DNA of 64,000 bases from an uncultured Veillonella sp. GTDB lineage: Bacteria; Bacillota; Negativicutes; Veillonellales; Veillonellaceae. The notes below the pieces were generated by a model, which did not search any database, was not told the origin of the DNA, and saw nothing but the letters and a program-made list of their open reading frames with translations. Shown here piece by piece: positions 42,518 through 51,660 of this stretch (within the stretch, counting starts at the first letter, position 1; every line of letters begins with the position of its first letter). The DNA is taken from contig NZ_CALJON010000040.1 of the NCBI RefSeq assembly GCF_937981445.1, positions 5,861-69,860 of the forward strand, written 5' to 3'. The translations under genes were made by a program, and so were the position numbers.

Positions 42518-44092
42518 TTATTTAACTAATCCTGCAGAAACTAAATAATTATGAGCTACTTCTTCAGGGCTTTTATGTTCTACGTCGACTTCATAGTTAA
42601 GTTCTTGCATTGTTTTTGTATCTAGTTTTTCCATCATTTGGTTAATTAATGGTTCTAAGTCTGGATGTTCTTCTATAACTTCAGCACGAATCAATGGTAC
42701 GCCATAGTATGGAGGGAAGAATTGTTTATCATCTTCAAGTACTGTAAGACCATATTTTTTCAAAAGGCCATCTGTAGAGAACGCATCTACTACTTGCACA
42801 GTACCATTCTCTAAAGCTACATAACGAGTCGCGCCATCAATGCCTTTAGCATCTTTAAAGGTAAAGCCATAGGCTTTATTAACACCGGCTAAACCATCTT
42901 CACGATTTAAGAATTCTAATGTTGTCCCTGCATTTAGATTAGAGCCAACACGCGCTAAATCACTCATTTTAGTTAAATTATATTCTTTAGCTAAGTCTTC
43001 ACTAACTGCTAGTGTATAGGTATTACTAAATGGAGCGGCCTCTAGCATGGAAATATTAGCAGCATCTGCAAGTTCTGCCTTAGACTCCTCATATACGGCC
43101 TTAGCATCACTTTTAGGTGTATGTTTAAGCATATCTACATACACAGTACCGGTATACTCAATGTACGCATCTAAGTCATCACTCTTCATAGCACTATAGA
43201 GAACCTGTGTGCCACCAGCACCTAAATGACGCTCTACTTTAAGATCTGTATTTTTTTCAATCATTTCACTGAGCATATTACCTAAAATAAGCTGTTCTGT
43301 AAACTGTTTACTACCTACGCGAATAACATTCTTATCTTTTGCCAATGCGCCATATGCGCTAGTGCCTAATAATACCACTACTAATGCTGCCACTACGCCA
43401 ACAATCCATTTTTGACGTTTACGGCTACTCAATACTTTTTCTTTATTGCCAATCAGGTTAGGCTGTAAGCTCACTGGTGTTACTAATGCTTCCACATAGG
43501 ATAAAATCCAGTCAATAAAAAGGGCTAAAATACAGGCTGGTACAGCCCCTGCCATAATCATGCCATTATTAACGGAGGAAATACCACTAAATACTAAAAA
43601 GCCTAATCCACCGGCACCAATAAAGGCAGCAATCGTCATAAGACCTACGGCAGTAACTGCTGAAATTCGTACCCCTGCCATAAGAACTGGCAAAGTTAAA
43701 GGCAATTGTACGCGCCACAAAATTTGTGCCCTAGTCATACCAATCCCCTTAGCAGCCTCAATAGTGCCAGGCTTAATTTGACTAATACCAATATAGGTAT
43801 TTTTAACGATGGGCAATAAGGAATAAAGAAATACAACGATAACCGCCGGCAAAGTACCAATCCCTAATAGCGGAATAGCAAAACCTAATAATGCCATACT
43901 TGGCACTGCTTGAATTAAATTAGTGGCTCCCATGATAGGCTTATTTAAGGATTTTACATAACTAATCATAATCCCCAAAGGAACCCCCACTAAAATAGCT
44001 AAGCCTACGGCTACAGCAGTGAGTCGAATATGTTCTAGTAGCAAGGATCCGACTTGATTGTAGTTTTGAATCATATAATCAAAAATACCCAT
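42518..44092 (-). CDS. Osmoprotectant ABC transporter, fused permease and substrate-binding protein
   Basis: This 524-residue fusion joins two usually separate OpuC/ProW-ProX parts. Residues about 1-215 are the permease (six helices, EAAKGIGMTRAQILWRVQLPLTLP coupling loop). After a linker and one more helix (WIVGVVAALVVVLLGTSAYGAL), residues about 255-524 form an OpuCC-type binding protein (IRVGSKQFTEQLILGNMLSEMIE, HLGAGGTQVLYSAMKSDDLDAYIEYTGT). It binds glycine betaine, choline or carnitine. Start ATG 44092 (MGIFDYMIQ) follows GGAGG and lies directly after the ATPase stop. The BusR-like regulator next door supports an osmolyte role. Confidence 0.92.
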   Translation of the reverse strand: MGIFDYMIQNYNQVGSLLLEHIRLTAVAVGLAILVGVPLGIMISYVKSLNKPIMGATNLIQAVPSMALLGFAIPLLGIGTLPAVIVVFLYSLLPIVKNTYIGISQIKPGTIEAAKGIGMTRAQILWRVQLPLTLPVLMAGVRISAVTAVGLMTIAAFIGAGGLGFLVFSGISSVNNGMIMAGAVPACILALFIDWILSYVEALVTPVSLQPNLIGNKEKVLSSRKRQKWIVGVVAALVVVLLGTSAYGALAKDKNVIRVGSKQFTEQLILGNMLSEMIEKNTDLKVERHLGAGGTQVLYSAMKSDDLDAYIEYTGTVYVDMLKHTPKSDAKAVYEESKAELADAANISMLEAAPFSNTYTLAVSEDLAKEYNLTKMSDLARVGSNLNAGTTLEFLNREDGLAGVNKAYGFTFKDAKGIDGATRYVALENGTVQVVDAFSTDGLLKKYGLTVLEDDKQFFPPYYGVPLIRAEVIEEHPDLEPLINQMMEKLDTKTMQELNYEVDVEHKSPEEVAHNYLVSAGLVK

Positions 44093-44093
44093 A

Positions 44094-45221
44094 TTACACC
44101 ACCTCCGCTTCATCTAAATAATGACTACCGAAAGTAGCAAATAAGCTACTTTGCGTAATCACACCTGCTACGCATTCATTTTCATCTAATACAAGCATAT
44201 GTGGACGATGCAAGGTTTTAATCGTATTGAGTACATCAATGAGAGAATCCCCTATATGTGCCACGGCCTTAGGCTGCGCCATAATATCTGATACAGGCCC
44301 TTGTAAGCTATCTTGCTCACGAATCATGCGGGCATTAACTAAACCGCGGAAATTATGGGTAAAACGATCAACTACAATGAGATAATCTTGTGGAATATCC
44401 TTAATTTTCTTCATACAGCGTAACAAGCTATCTGAAGGATAAGCTAAATTATTAGCCTCTACCATGATATCCTCTGCCTTAATAAATTCAGGAGAATTCC
44501 AAATACGGTTTTTACCGATAAAGCTTTCCACATAAGGTGTAGCAGGATTACGTAAAATCTGCTCAGGTGTATCATATTGTTCTACATAGCCTTCACGCAT
44601 TAAACAAATACGATCTGAAATCTTAATCGCTTCATCCATATCATGTGTGACGAACACGATTGTCTTCTTAACATTTTCCTGTAAACTGCGCAATTCATCT
44701 TGCAATGTCACCCTTGTAATTGGGTCAATAGCAGAAAATGGTTCGTCCATCAAAATAACTTCCGGATCAACAATTAAGGCGCGGGCTACACCAACACGTT
44801 GTTGCTGACCACCGGATAATTCTACAGGATAGCGATCTAGCAAATCTCTATGTAAGCCTACTAAATCCATCATTTCATTGATTTTTTCAGTACGACCTTC
44901 TTGTGGAAATTTATGTAAATCAAGTACTAAATCTAAGTTCTTACGAATCGTTAAATGAGGAAATAAACCCGTTTGCTGAATTACATAACCAATTTTTCGT
45001 CTCAATTCAACCGGATTCATTTTATACACATCATCACCATTAACCAAAATTTGACCTGATGAAATAGGAATTAATCGGTTAATCATTTTAAGTAACGTTG
45101 TTTTACCACAACCACTACCACCAATGATGGATACAATTTCACCTTTTGGAATCGTAAGCGTTATATCATGTAGTACTTCTTTTTTTCCATAGCGTTTCTT
45201 AATATTTTTAAATTGAATCAT
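44094..45221 (-). CDS. Osmoprotectant ABC transporter ATPase with CBS domains
   Basis: This 375-residue ATPase powers the osmolyte importer. Start ATG 45221 (MIQFKNIKKRYGKKEVL) follows GGGAGG. Walker A is GGSGCGKTT near residue 36, the signature LSGGQQQRVGVARAL near 133, Walker B VILMDEPFSAIDP near 155, and the switch His in VFVTHDMDEA. The C-terminal part (about 245-375) carries a tandem CBS domain pair, as in OpuCA and OpuAA, which in other bacteria senses ionic strength or c-di-AMP. It lacks its own terminator and leads straight into the permease/binding-protein gene. Confidence 0.92.
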   Translation of the reverse strand: MIQFKNIKKRYGKKEVLHDITLTIPKGEIVSIIGGSGCGKTTLLKMINRLIPISSGQILVNGDDVYKMNPVELRRKIGYVIQQTGLFPHLTIRKNLDLVLDLHKFPQEGRTEKINEMMDLVGLHRDLLDRYPVELSGGQQQRVGVARALIVDPEVILMDEPFSAIDPITRVTLQDELRSLQENVKKTIVFVTHDMDEAIKISDRICLMREGYVEQYDTPEQILRNPATPYVESFIGKNRIWNSPEFIKAEDIMVEANNLAYPSDSLLRCMKKIKDIPQDYLIVVDRFTHNFRGLVNARMIREQDSLQGPVSDIMAQPKAVAHIGDSLIDVLNTIKTLHRPHMLVLDENECVAGVITQSSLFATFGSHYLDEAEVV

Positions 45222-45266
45222 ATAAGACCTCCCTAAGTCCAATCCATATGAATTACCAAATAATAT

Positions 45267-45311
45267 AGGCTTTCAGATGGTACCACCGTTATAGTGACAC
45301 ATTGAAAGCCT
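45267..45311 (-). promoter_or_regulatory. Hairpin in the osmolyte operon leader
   Basis: GGCTTTCA and TGAAAGCC (8-bp stem) enclose about 27 nt that include GGTGGTACC and TGTCACT. It is transcribed in the leader about 50 bp before the ATPase gene. There is no T-run, so it is not a plain terminator. Confidence 0.45.
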
Positions 45312-45379
45312 GTAATGACTAAATTAAATTATTGTTTTTAAGCTTTAACTATTTCAGTCCTCTTAAAATCAACAACCTT

Positions 45380-45409
45380 ATAATAACATAAAGTTGTTAC
45401 TTTAGTCAA
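45380..45409 (-). promoter_or_regulatory. Promoter of the osmolyte ABC operon with overlapping palindrome
   Basis: On the minus strand TTGACT (45409-45404) and TATTAT (45385-45380) are spaced 18 bp. The spacer is filled by the dyad TAAAGT-TGTT-ACTTTA (45389-45404), well placed for a repressor, most simply the adjacent BusR-like protein. Confidence 0.6.
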
Positions 45410-45429
45410 ATATCGATTATTTTAAATAT

Positions 45430-45462
45430 AAAAAGCTCCTCTTACTAGAGGAGCTTTTTATT
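45430..45462 (-). terminator. Terminator of the BusR-like regulator gene
   Basis: AAAAGCTCCTCT pairs with AGAGGAGCTTTTT around a short loop; on the minus strand it is followed by a T-run. Confidence 0.85.
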
Positions 45463-45577
45463 GATATTCACCATGGTATAGCAATATATTTAATTAACAT
45501 GAAGCCTATTTGATTAATATATAGTGTATTAAATTCGTGTCATATGCATTTAATTAGTGTAAAGTGCTTTCAAAATA

Positions 45578-46213
45578 TTATTCATCACCATATAAATAAT
45601 GTTTTAAGCGTGCCCAACTTTCCATAGGGCCTACAAAATAAATCTCTTCCCCTGCTTTTAGGGTCGCATAGGGACCTGGAGAAATAGTCATAGCTTTGTC
45701 CTTCCCTTCAATGGCCACTACTGTAATGCCTGTGTGTTGCCATAATTGTAAGGAGCCAATGGATTGATCTAAATACTTACAATTCTCTTTAATGGCCATC
45801 TTCATGGGCTGCAATGGATTTGTATATTGATACTGTGATACCAATTGATTTAGCTTACTCACCGTATCTTTTAATTCTTTAAATCCTTCAATCTGCGCGT
45901 CAATTTGTTGTATCACATCTTTATGAAGAGAGTCTACGGAATCGAAATCATTAAATTGCATGCGAAATTGCTCGGCCTTTTCTTTAGATAGGACGGTGCA
46001 GCCACTGCCCTTAGTTACAGCTACAATACCTAAATCAGCCAATAAGGCTATAGCGCGCCGCGATGTTACCGGCGATACACCATAGTGAACGGACAAGGCA
46101 GAACGGGCAAAAATCTTTTCCCCCTCCTCATAGCCCCCTGATACAATTTTACCAGCCACATCAGCTGCAATTTGCAAATAACGGGCTGTCTTGATGCTTT
46201 TAGGCTTACTCAC
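45578..46213 (-). CDS. BusR-like regulator: GntR-type helix-turn-helix plus RCK_C domain
   Basis: This 211-residue protein joins an N-terminal winged helix (about 8-75, YLQIAADVAGKIVSGGYEEGEKI, GVSPVTSRRAIALLADLGIV) to a coiled coil (about 95-130) and a C-terminal RCK_C/TrkA-C domain (about 135-208, IGSLQLWQHTGITVVAIEGKDK, ISPGPYATLKAGEEIYFVGP). This is the layout of BusR, the c-di-AMP-responsive repressor of osmolyte importers in Lactococcus and Streptococcus. Its neighbour is an OpuC-type osmolyte ABC operon with a palindrome in its promoter, so the same regulation is likely. The start is GTG 46213 behind AGAGGTGA. c-di-AMP binding is inferred from the family. Confidence 0.88.
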   Translation of the reverse strand: MSKPKSIKTARYLQIAADVAGKIVSGGYEEGEKIFARSALSVHYGVSPVTSRRAIALLADLGIVAVTKGSGCTVLSKEKAEQFRMQFNDFDSVDSLHKDVIQQIDAQIEGFKELKDTVSKLNQLVSQYQYTNPLQPMKMAIKENCKYLDQSIGSLQLWQHTGITVVAIEGKDKAMTISPGPYATLKAGEEIYFVGPMESWARLKHYLYGDE

Positions 46214-46299
46214 ATTATCACCTCTTTATCTTAATTTTAACCTAACCTTTTTAATTATTATCCTCATCTTTTATCGTAATATTACACAGTATATATGGA

Positions 46300-46336
46300 A
46301 AGAAGCAGATAGCTAAAGACTATCTGCTTCCTTTTA
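46300..46336. terminator. Terminator downstream of pyrG
   Basis: GAAGCAGATAG and CTATCTGCTTC pair around 7 nt, with CTTTT on the plus strand and CTTTCC on the minus strand. It lies about 100 bp past the pyrG stop. Confidence 0.75.
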
Positions 46337-46432
46337 TCTCCTAAATAGAACCATCAGCACAGCAACTCTACTCAAATGACTATGTCTTCTTGTACCAAAT
46401 TGCTACTACCAGTACCTATTTACTTAATCTAA

Positions 46433-48046
46433 TTATTCCCCTTTAAGGCCTAAGATCGCATTAACAAAGCCTTTGAATAAAGGATGGGCATTTGTTGGGC
46501 GAGATTTCAATTCAGGATGGAATTGAACACCTACGAAGAATGGATGATCAGCGATTTCCACACATTCTACTAAACGATTATCTGGAGATGTACCACTAAT
46601 AATAAGACCTTTATCAGTTAAGATTTGACGGAACTCATTATTAAATTCATAGCGATGACGATGACGTTCATATACTAAATCTTCGCCATAAGCTTCGCGA
46701 ACTTTAGTTCCTTCCACAGTCTTACATGGATATACGCCAAGGCGCATAGTGCCACCTTTTTTATCTACATCTACTTGATCTGGCATTAAGTCAATCACTG
46801 AATTAGCACCATTTTCATCAAACTCAGTAGAATTAGCGCTATCAAGACCTGCTACGTGACGAGCAAATTCCATAACTGCTGTCTGCATACCAAGGCAAAG
46901 ACCTAAATACGGCACTTTATTTTCACGAGCGTATTGAATAGTGCGGATTTTACCTTCTACACCACGAGCACCAAAGCCACCAGGTACTACGATGCCATCT
47001 ACATCTTTGTAAATCTCAGCTACATCACAATCAGATTCTTCCACTTCTTCGGAATCAATCCATTTAATATTAACCTTTGTATCCGCTGCAATACCAGCAT
47101 GAGTTAAAGCTTCTGCAACGCTGAGGTACGCATCATGTAAAGCTACATATTTACCTACTAATGCGACGGTAATTTCCTTAGTTGGATGTAAAATTTTGTC
47201 TACCATTTCCTTCCAAGCTGTCATATCAGCTGGCACTTCTGGAAGATTTAATTTTTTCACTACAATGCTATCCAAGCCTTCTTCTTGCATCATAAGAGGT
47301 ACTTCGTAAATCGTGCTGCAAGTTTGGTTTTCAATGACTGCATCTGGATCGATGTCACAGAATAAGGCCAATTTTTCCTTCATTTCATCGGAAATATGCT
47401 TTTCTGTACGACATACGATAATATCTGGTTGAATCCCAATGCTACGTAATTCTTTTACACTATGTTGCGTTGGTTTTGTTTTAAGTTCTCCCGCTGCATT
47501 AATATAAGGAACTAATGTTACATGAATATACAATACATCATTGCGGCCCACATCTTTTTTTACCTGACGGATAGCTTCTAAGAATGGTAAGCTTTCAATA
47601 TCACCTACAGTACCGCCAATTTCCGTAATAACCACGTCTGCATTGTCTTCTTTACCTACGCGATATACATTTTGTTTGATTTCATTCGTAATATGAGGAA
47701 TTACCTGTACAGTGCTACCAAGATAATCACCTTTACGTTCTTTATTAATAACGGACCAGTATACTTTACCAGCAGTTACATTAGAACGTTTACCAAGATT
47801 AATATCAATAAAACGTTCGTAATGACCTAAGTCAAGGTCTGTTTCGGCTCCGTCATCAGTAACGAACACTTCGCCATGTTGATAAGGGCTCATTGTGCCT
47901 GGATCAATATTGATATAAGGGTCAAACTTCTGAATTGTTACATTAAGGCCACGATTTTTTAAAAGACGTCCTAAGGAAGCGGCTGTAATGCCCTTGCCTA
48001 AGGAACTAACAACGCCACCAGTTACGAAAATATACTTTGTTGCCAT
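46433..48046 (-). CDS. pyrG: CTP synthase
   Basis: This 537-residue enzyme makes CTP from UTP, ATP and glutamine. Start ATG 48046 (MATKYIFVTGGVVSSLGKG) follows GGGAGG; a TTG four codons earlier lies inside that site. The synthase domain (1-265) has SSLGKGITAASLG and DPYINIDPGTMSPYQHGEV. The glutamine amidotransferase domain (about 290-537) has the nucleophile Cys in YLGLCLGMQ and the His/Glu pair in GVQFHPE. It follows argS by about 50 bp in the same direction. Confidence 0.97.
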   Translation of the reverse strand: MATKYIFVTGGVVSSLGKGITAASLGRLLKNRGLNVTIQKFDPYINIDPGTMSPYQHGEVFVTDDGAETDLDLGHYERFIDINLGKRSNVTAGKVYWSVINKERKGDYLGSTVQVIPHITNEIKQNVYRVGKEDNADVVITEIGGTVGDIESLPFLEAIRQVKKDVGRNDVLYIHVTLVPYINAAGELKTKPTQHSVKELRSIGIQPDIIVCRTEKHISDEMKEKLALFCDIDPDAVIENQTCSTIYEVPLMMQEEGLDSIVVKKLNLPEVPADMTAWKEMVDKILHPTKEITVALVGKYVALHDAYLSVAEALTHAGIAADTKVNIKWIDSEEVEESDCDVAEIYKDVDGIVVPGGFGARGVEGKIRTIQYARENKVPYLGLCLGMQTAVMEFARHVAGLDSANSTEFDENGANSVIDLMPDQVDVDKKGGTMRLGVYPCKTVEGTKVREAYGEDLVYERHRHRYEFNNEFRQILTDKGLIISGTSPDNRLVECVEIADHPFFVGVQFHPELKSRPTNAHPLFKGFVNAILGLKGE

Positions 48047-48095
48047 GATTCCTCCCAAAGCGATAAACCAAATGAATATAAAACCGTTCTATACA

Positions 48096-49760
48096 TTACA
48101 TCTTTTCCGGTGCAGAAATGCCTAAAATATCAAGACCATTGTAAAGCACAAAGGAAATAGCCGTAATAAGACCTAAACGAGCTTGTTGTAATTCTTTTTC
48201 TACACCCATAATACGACCTTGTTTGTAGAATGAATGGAATAAACTTGCCAAATCATATAAATAGCGCGCAATGCGATGTGGCGCACGATGCTCAGCAGCG
48301 GAGCGAATTTCTTCTGGATAGGAAGCCAGTTTCTTGATAATATCTAATTCGATTTCGCTAGTTAAGGCGCCAAAATCTACATTAGCCCAATCACCAAAGG
48401 CAATGCCAGCTTCTTTAGCTTGACCAAAAATACTATGAATACGCGCATAGGCATATTGAATATAGTATACTGGGTTCTCATGACTCTTAGATTTAGCTAA
48501 GTTAATGTCGAAATCCAATTGACTATCAAGAGAACGCATCAAGAAGAAATAACGAGCTGCATCAACACCTACTTCTTCGATTAACTCATCAAGTGTAACG
48601 GATTGGCCCGTACGCTTAGACATTTTTACCAATTCACCATCACGATATAAGGACACCATCTGTAATAGTAAAATTTCAAGGCGATCTGGATTATAACCTA
48701 ATGCCTGCATGGATGCTTTTACACGAGTAATATAACCATGATGGTCAGCACCCCAAATGTTAATCATTTTCTTAAAGCCCCGTTCAAATTTATTGCGATG
48801 GTACGCAATATCGGATGCTAAATAAGTAGGTTCCCCATTATCGCGAATCACTACGCGGTCCTTATCATCGCCATAGCGAGTCGAAGCAAACCAAAGAGCG
48901 CCGTCCTTTTCATATACATCGCCTGTATCTTTTAAGAACTGAATCGCCTTATTTACTTCACCTGTACGATGTACCGAGCGTTCGCTAAACCAGTTATCAA
49001 AAGTGACATGGAAATTGCGAAGTGTTACACGAAGAGCATTTAATTTTTCAGTTAAGCCATATTCTTTAAAAAATGGCAAACGTTCATCTTCATTGAGCAC
49101 TGCAAAGAAATCACCGCGCCAATTAATGAGACTTTGTGCTGTTTCTACAATGTCTTGACCATGGTAGCCATTTTCAGGGAACTCATTTTTAAGGTCCAAT
49201 AACTCTAAGTAACGAGCATTGATGGATTTAGCTAAATTGTCAATCTGATTGCCCGCATCATTGATGTAGAATTCAGATTGTACATTGTACCCAGCAGCGC
49301 GAAGCAAATTAACTAAGGCACTGCCATACGCTGCGCCACGACCATGACCAACATGAAGTGGCCCCGTTGGATTAGCACTTACATATTCTACCTGTACAGT
49401 ATCGTCTTCACGAGTCTCCTGATTACCAAAGGAAGGCCCTTGAATCAATACATTCTTCAAGGTATCATATACTAAATCTGATTTTACAAAGAAATTAATG
49501 AAGCCCGCACCAGCTCGTTCTGCTTTGTCAAGCCAATCAAAATCCATATATTCAATAATAATATCTGCAATCGCTGCTGGACTCATGCGTGCTACACGAG
49601 CAGATTGCATGGCAATATTAGAGGAAAAATCGCCGAATTCTTTTTGTGGTGGCACTTCAAGTACTACCTCTGGGTATTCACCAGCTGGCAACTTGCCTGC
49701 TTCTAATGCGGCCTGTAAGGCGCTTTCAATTCCTTGTTTGAGCTTGTCTTTCATCTCCAT
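48096..49760 (-). CDS. argS: Arginyl-tRNA synthetase
   Basis: This 554-residue class I synthetase charges tRNA-Arg. The N-terminal Add1 domain (1-110) is followed by ANPTGPLHVGHGRG with the HIGH motif (HVGH), the catalytic fold, and KMSKRTG as the KMSKS motif near residue 380. The C-terminal anticodon-binding domain contains HRAPHRIARYLYDLASLFHSFY. Start ATG 49760 is 9 bases after GGAGG and overlaps the end of the DUF1934 gene by 35 bases, so the two are coupled. Confidence 0.96.
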   Translation of the reverse strand: MEMKDKLKQGIESALQAALEAGKLPAGEYPEVVLEVPPQKEFGDFSSNIAMQSARVARMSPAAIADIIIEYMDFDWLDKAERAGAGFINFFVKSDLVYDTLKNVLIQGPSFGNQETREDDTVQVEYVSANPTGPLHVGHGRGAAYGSALVNLLRAAGYNVQSEFYINDAGNQIDNLAKSINARYLELLDLKNEFPENGYHGQDIVETAQSLINWRGDFFAVLNEDERLPFFKEYGLTEKLNALRVTLRNFHVTFDNWFSERSVHRTGEVNKAIQFLKDTGDVYEKDGALWFASTRYGDDKDRVVIRDNGEPTYLASDIAYHRNKFERGFKKMINIWGADHHGYITRVKASMQALGYNPDRLEILLLQMVSLYRDGELVKMSKRTGQSVTLDELIEEVGVDAARYFFLMRSLDSQLDFDINLAKSKSHENPVYYIQYAYARIHSIFGQAKEAGIAFGDWANVDFGALTSEIELDIIKKLASYPEEIRSAAEHRAPHRIARYLYDLASLFHSFYKQGRIMGVEKELQQARLGLITAISFVLYNGLDILGISAPEKM

Positions 49761-50184
49761 ACTCTGTATCCTCCTCTAATGTAATGTCCAGTTGATTGTA
49801 GAATTGCCATTCTCCACCAACAGAAATATCATAACCCAAATGAACTTGGCCAAGACCATCTTCTATTTGCACATCTAATTCATGTGTTTTAATCCCCATG
49901 TGAAGTTCTCCGAAAGGTGTTTCCACCACAGTTTGCTTCATTTCGCCTAGCACATATTCATGACGCATAGACAAATTGCCATTTCGAATCAGTATCATCG
50001 ACGCGGGTTTAATCTTAATCGTCGTATGTACACCTTCTAAGCCTGTAACTTCACTTTCATTATATAAAATGTATTTCACATTGTTTTTTTCGTGATACTC
50101 GCCCGGTGATACTAATTCCACCACCGTATCCTTGCCACTCGCATCACGCTGAATGCTTTTTAGCCCTACTAAAACGCGCCTCAT
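49726..50184 (-). CDS. DUF1934 (YwiB-like) beta-barrel protein
   Basis: This 152-residue protein starts at ATG 50184 (MRRVLVGLKSIQRDASGKD) behind GGAGG. The family is a lipocalin-like or calycin-like beta-barrel; typical features here are an opening VLVGLKSIQ, YNESEVTGLEGVHTTIKI, and MRHEYVLGEMKQTVVETPFGEL. In Bacillus the homologue ywiB also lies directly before argS, and the same arrangement is kept here with overlapping genes. Its biochemical role is unknown. Confidence 0.85.
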   Translation of the reverse strand: MRRVLVGLKSIQRDASGKDTVVELVSPGEYHEKNNVKYILYNESEVTGLEGVHTTIKIKPASMILIRNGNLSMRHEYVLGEMKQTVVETPFGELHMGIKTHELDVQIEDGLGQVHLGYDISVGGEWQFYNQLDITLEEDTEYGDERQAQTRN

Positions 50185-50242
50185 TGCGTTCCTCCATCTC
50201 AATGTTTCAATCAGTTAATTATACCATATTTAAGCTTGAAAT

Positions 50243-50530
50243 TTAAGGATTTTTCTGTGCTGCAAAGGCTGCCTTAAGGGCTCTTTTTTGGTCCCGTGGC
50301 ATACGCTTCACTTGATACTCCATGGATTGGGCATCTTGCTTTTTAGAAAAACTGGTATACCACACCAACGTGACCGGTCGCCGCCCCCTTGTATACTTAG
50401 CACCACCAGGGACTTCACCATTATGGGCCTTCACGCGATGGTCTAAATCCATAGTCCAACCAGTGTACAAAGAACCATCAGCGCACTCAACCATATAGGT
50501 ATAATACTGTTCGCTTTTTTTCTCTTCCAT
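50243..50530 (-). CDS. GIY-YIG domain protein (UPF0213 type)
   Basis: This 95-residue protein is a single GIY-YIG nuclease-fold domain. YYTYMVECADGSLYTGWT contains the GIY-YIG pair in the variant form TYM...YTG, followed by DLDHRVKAHN with the Arg/His and GGAKYTRGRRPVTLVWY with the conserved Lys/Arg and Tyr. The C-terminal Glu metal ligand is in SMEYQVKR. The UPF0213/YhbQ group may act in DNA repair, but its activity is little studied. GGAGG before ATG 50530 fits. Confidence 0.9.
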   Translation of the reverse strand: MEEKKSEQYYTYMVECADGSLYTGWTMDLDHRVKAHNGEVPGGAKYTRGRRPVTLVWYTSFSKKQDAQSMEYQVKRMPRDQKRALKAAFAAQKNP

Positions 50531-50655
50531 ATGGGCCCCCTCCTAAAACTCAAACTCTCTTTATATAATCTCTAACTATATTATAAATATACTTTCATAA
50601 CTCTACTTTAAACATAGGCACTCGCCTTATTTTCTAATACGTACACTCTTATGCT

Positions 50656-51348
50656 TTATTTGCCATCCTCACCCAGCGGTTCTAATGTAATAGATTTAAT
50701 AGTAACTGGGGTTAATGGTTTGTCTTTTTTATCTGTTGGCACCTTACCGATTTTGGCCACTACATCCATTCCTTGGGTAACAACACCAAAAATTGTATGT
50801 TTGTTATCTAACCAAGGGGTGGGCCCTAAGGTAATAAAGAATTGTGCATTACCTGTATTAGGTCCACGGTTTGCCATGGCCAATAATCCCATTTTATTAA
50901 AATGTAAATCATTAGAAGATTCATCAGGGATTGTATAGTCAGGGCCGCCTTTGCCATTATCGCCGCCTTGAATCATAAAATCATCAATAACACGATGAAA
51001 ATCTAAGCCATTGTAATAGCCTGATTTAACTAAATAATCAAAATTTTTCACCGTAATGGGCGCTTTAGAGCCATATAAGCGAACTTTAAATGTACCTTCA
51101 GATGTTTCAAAAATGGCATAATGATCTTTAATAGGGGTCGCATCAAAACTAGGTGCTTTGCTTTCTGTTTGCTCTGCTCTAGCTGTATTAGCTGCACTAG
51201 AGTCTGTTTGCGTAAAACTACAAGCGCCCACAACTGTTAATACAATTAATAAACTGGCCATAATCACCCAGCGAAATCGTGTAAACGATGTATTACGCAC
51301 TGCCCGTCTCTCATTACGTCCTATTTTATTCTCATTACGTCGTTTCAT
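50656..51348 (-). CDS. Cyclophilin-type peptidyl-prolyl isomerase, probable lipoprotein
   Basis: This 230-residue protein has a basic N-terminus, a hydrophobic stretch and the lipobox VVGAC at about residues 39-43, so it is likely anchored outside the cytoplasmic membrane. A cyclophilin domain follows (about 75-225): FHRVIDDFMIQGGD, LAMANRGPNTGNAQFFIT and LDNKHTIFGVV are the active-site segments, with the catalytic Arg in the first. The domain is the short bacterial type. It probably assists folding of secreted or envelope proteins. The 20-residue basic extension before the hydrophobic stretch is longer than usual for a lipoprotein signal. Confidence 0.9.
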   Translation of the reverse strand: MKRRNENKIGRNERRAVRNTSFTRFRWVIMASLLIVLTVVGACSFTQTDSSAANTARAEQTESKAPSFDATPIKDHYAIFETSEGTFKVRLYGSKAPITVKNFDYLVKSGYYNGLDFHRVIDDFMIQGGDNGKGGPDYTIPDESSNDLHFNKMGLLAMANRGPNTGNAQFFITLGPTPWLDNKHTIFGVVTQGMDVVAKIGKVPTDKKDKPLTPVTIKSITLEPLGEDGK

Positions 51349-51387
51349 ATTTGCCTCTATCTAAAATATACACCATATCATATATAA

Positions 51388-51413
51388 AAACCGCTCACAA
51401 ATCATGAGCGGTA
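51388..51413 (-). terminator. Terminator of the HAD hydrolase gene
   Basis: On the minus strand ACCGCTCA and TGAGCGGT pair around 7 nt, followed by TTTTATATA. Confidence 0.8.
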
Positions 51414-51482
51414 TTCTTGACATTTAATTATAGCATATAAAGTTATTTTGTCCAACCCTTTGCATTTTCACATTTTGAAAAT

Positions 51483-51660
51483 AACAAGCGGTTAGCACCT
51501 CATATAAAGCTTAACCCCTTTTGAAAAAACAATCTATTAGTACATCATATGAAGCTGAAATTCTTTTAAAAAGAGAACGCTGTTAATACCTCATGTGAAG
51601 CTTACAGCCTTTTGAGACGAACAATCTCTAGCACATCATATAAAGCCTAAGTCCTTACAG
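51483..51660. repeat. 45-bp degenerate tandem repeat, four copies
   Basis: The core TAGTACATCATATGAAGCT and variants begin at 51493, 51538, 51584 and 51629, a period of 45-46 bp. The right-most copy overlaps the last codons of the HAD hydrolase gene. Confidence 0.8.

Noticed and set aside
45243..45311. T-box riboswitch suggested by GGTGGTACC in the osmolyte operon leader
   Set aside because: The predicted leader is only about 150 nt, with no stem I, no specifier loop and no terminator T-run, and tRNA control of an osmolyte importer is unlikely. The motif may be part of a regulator site.
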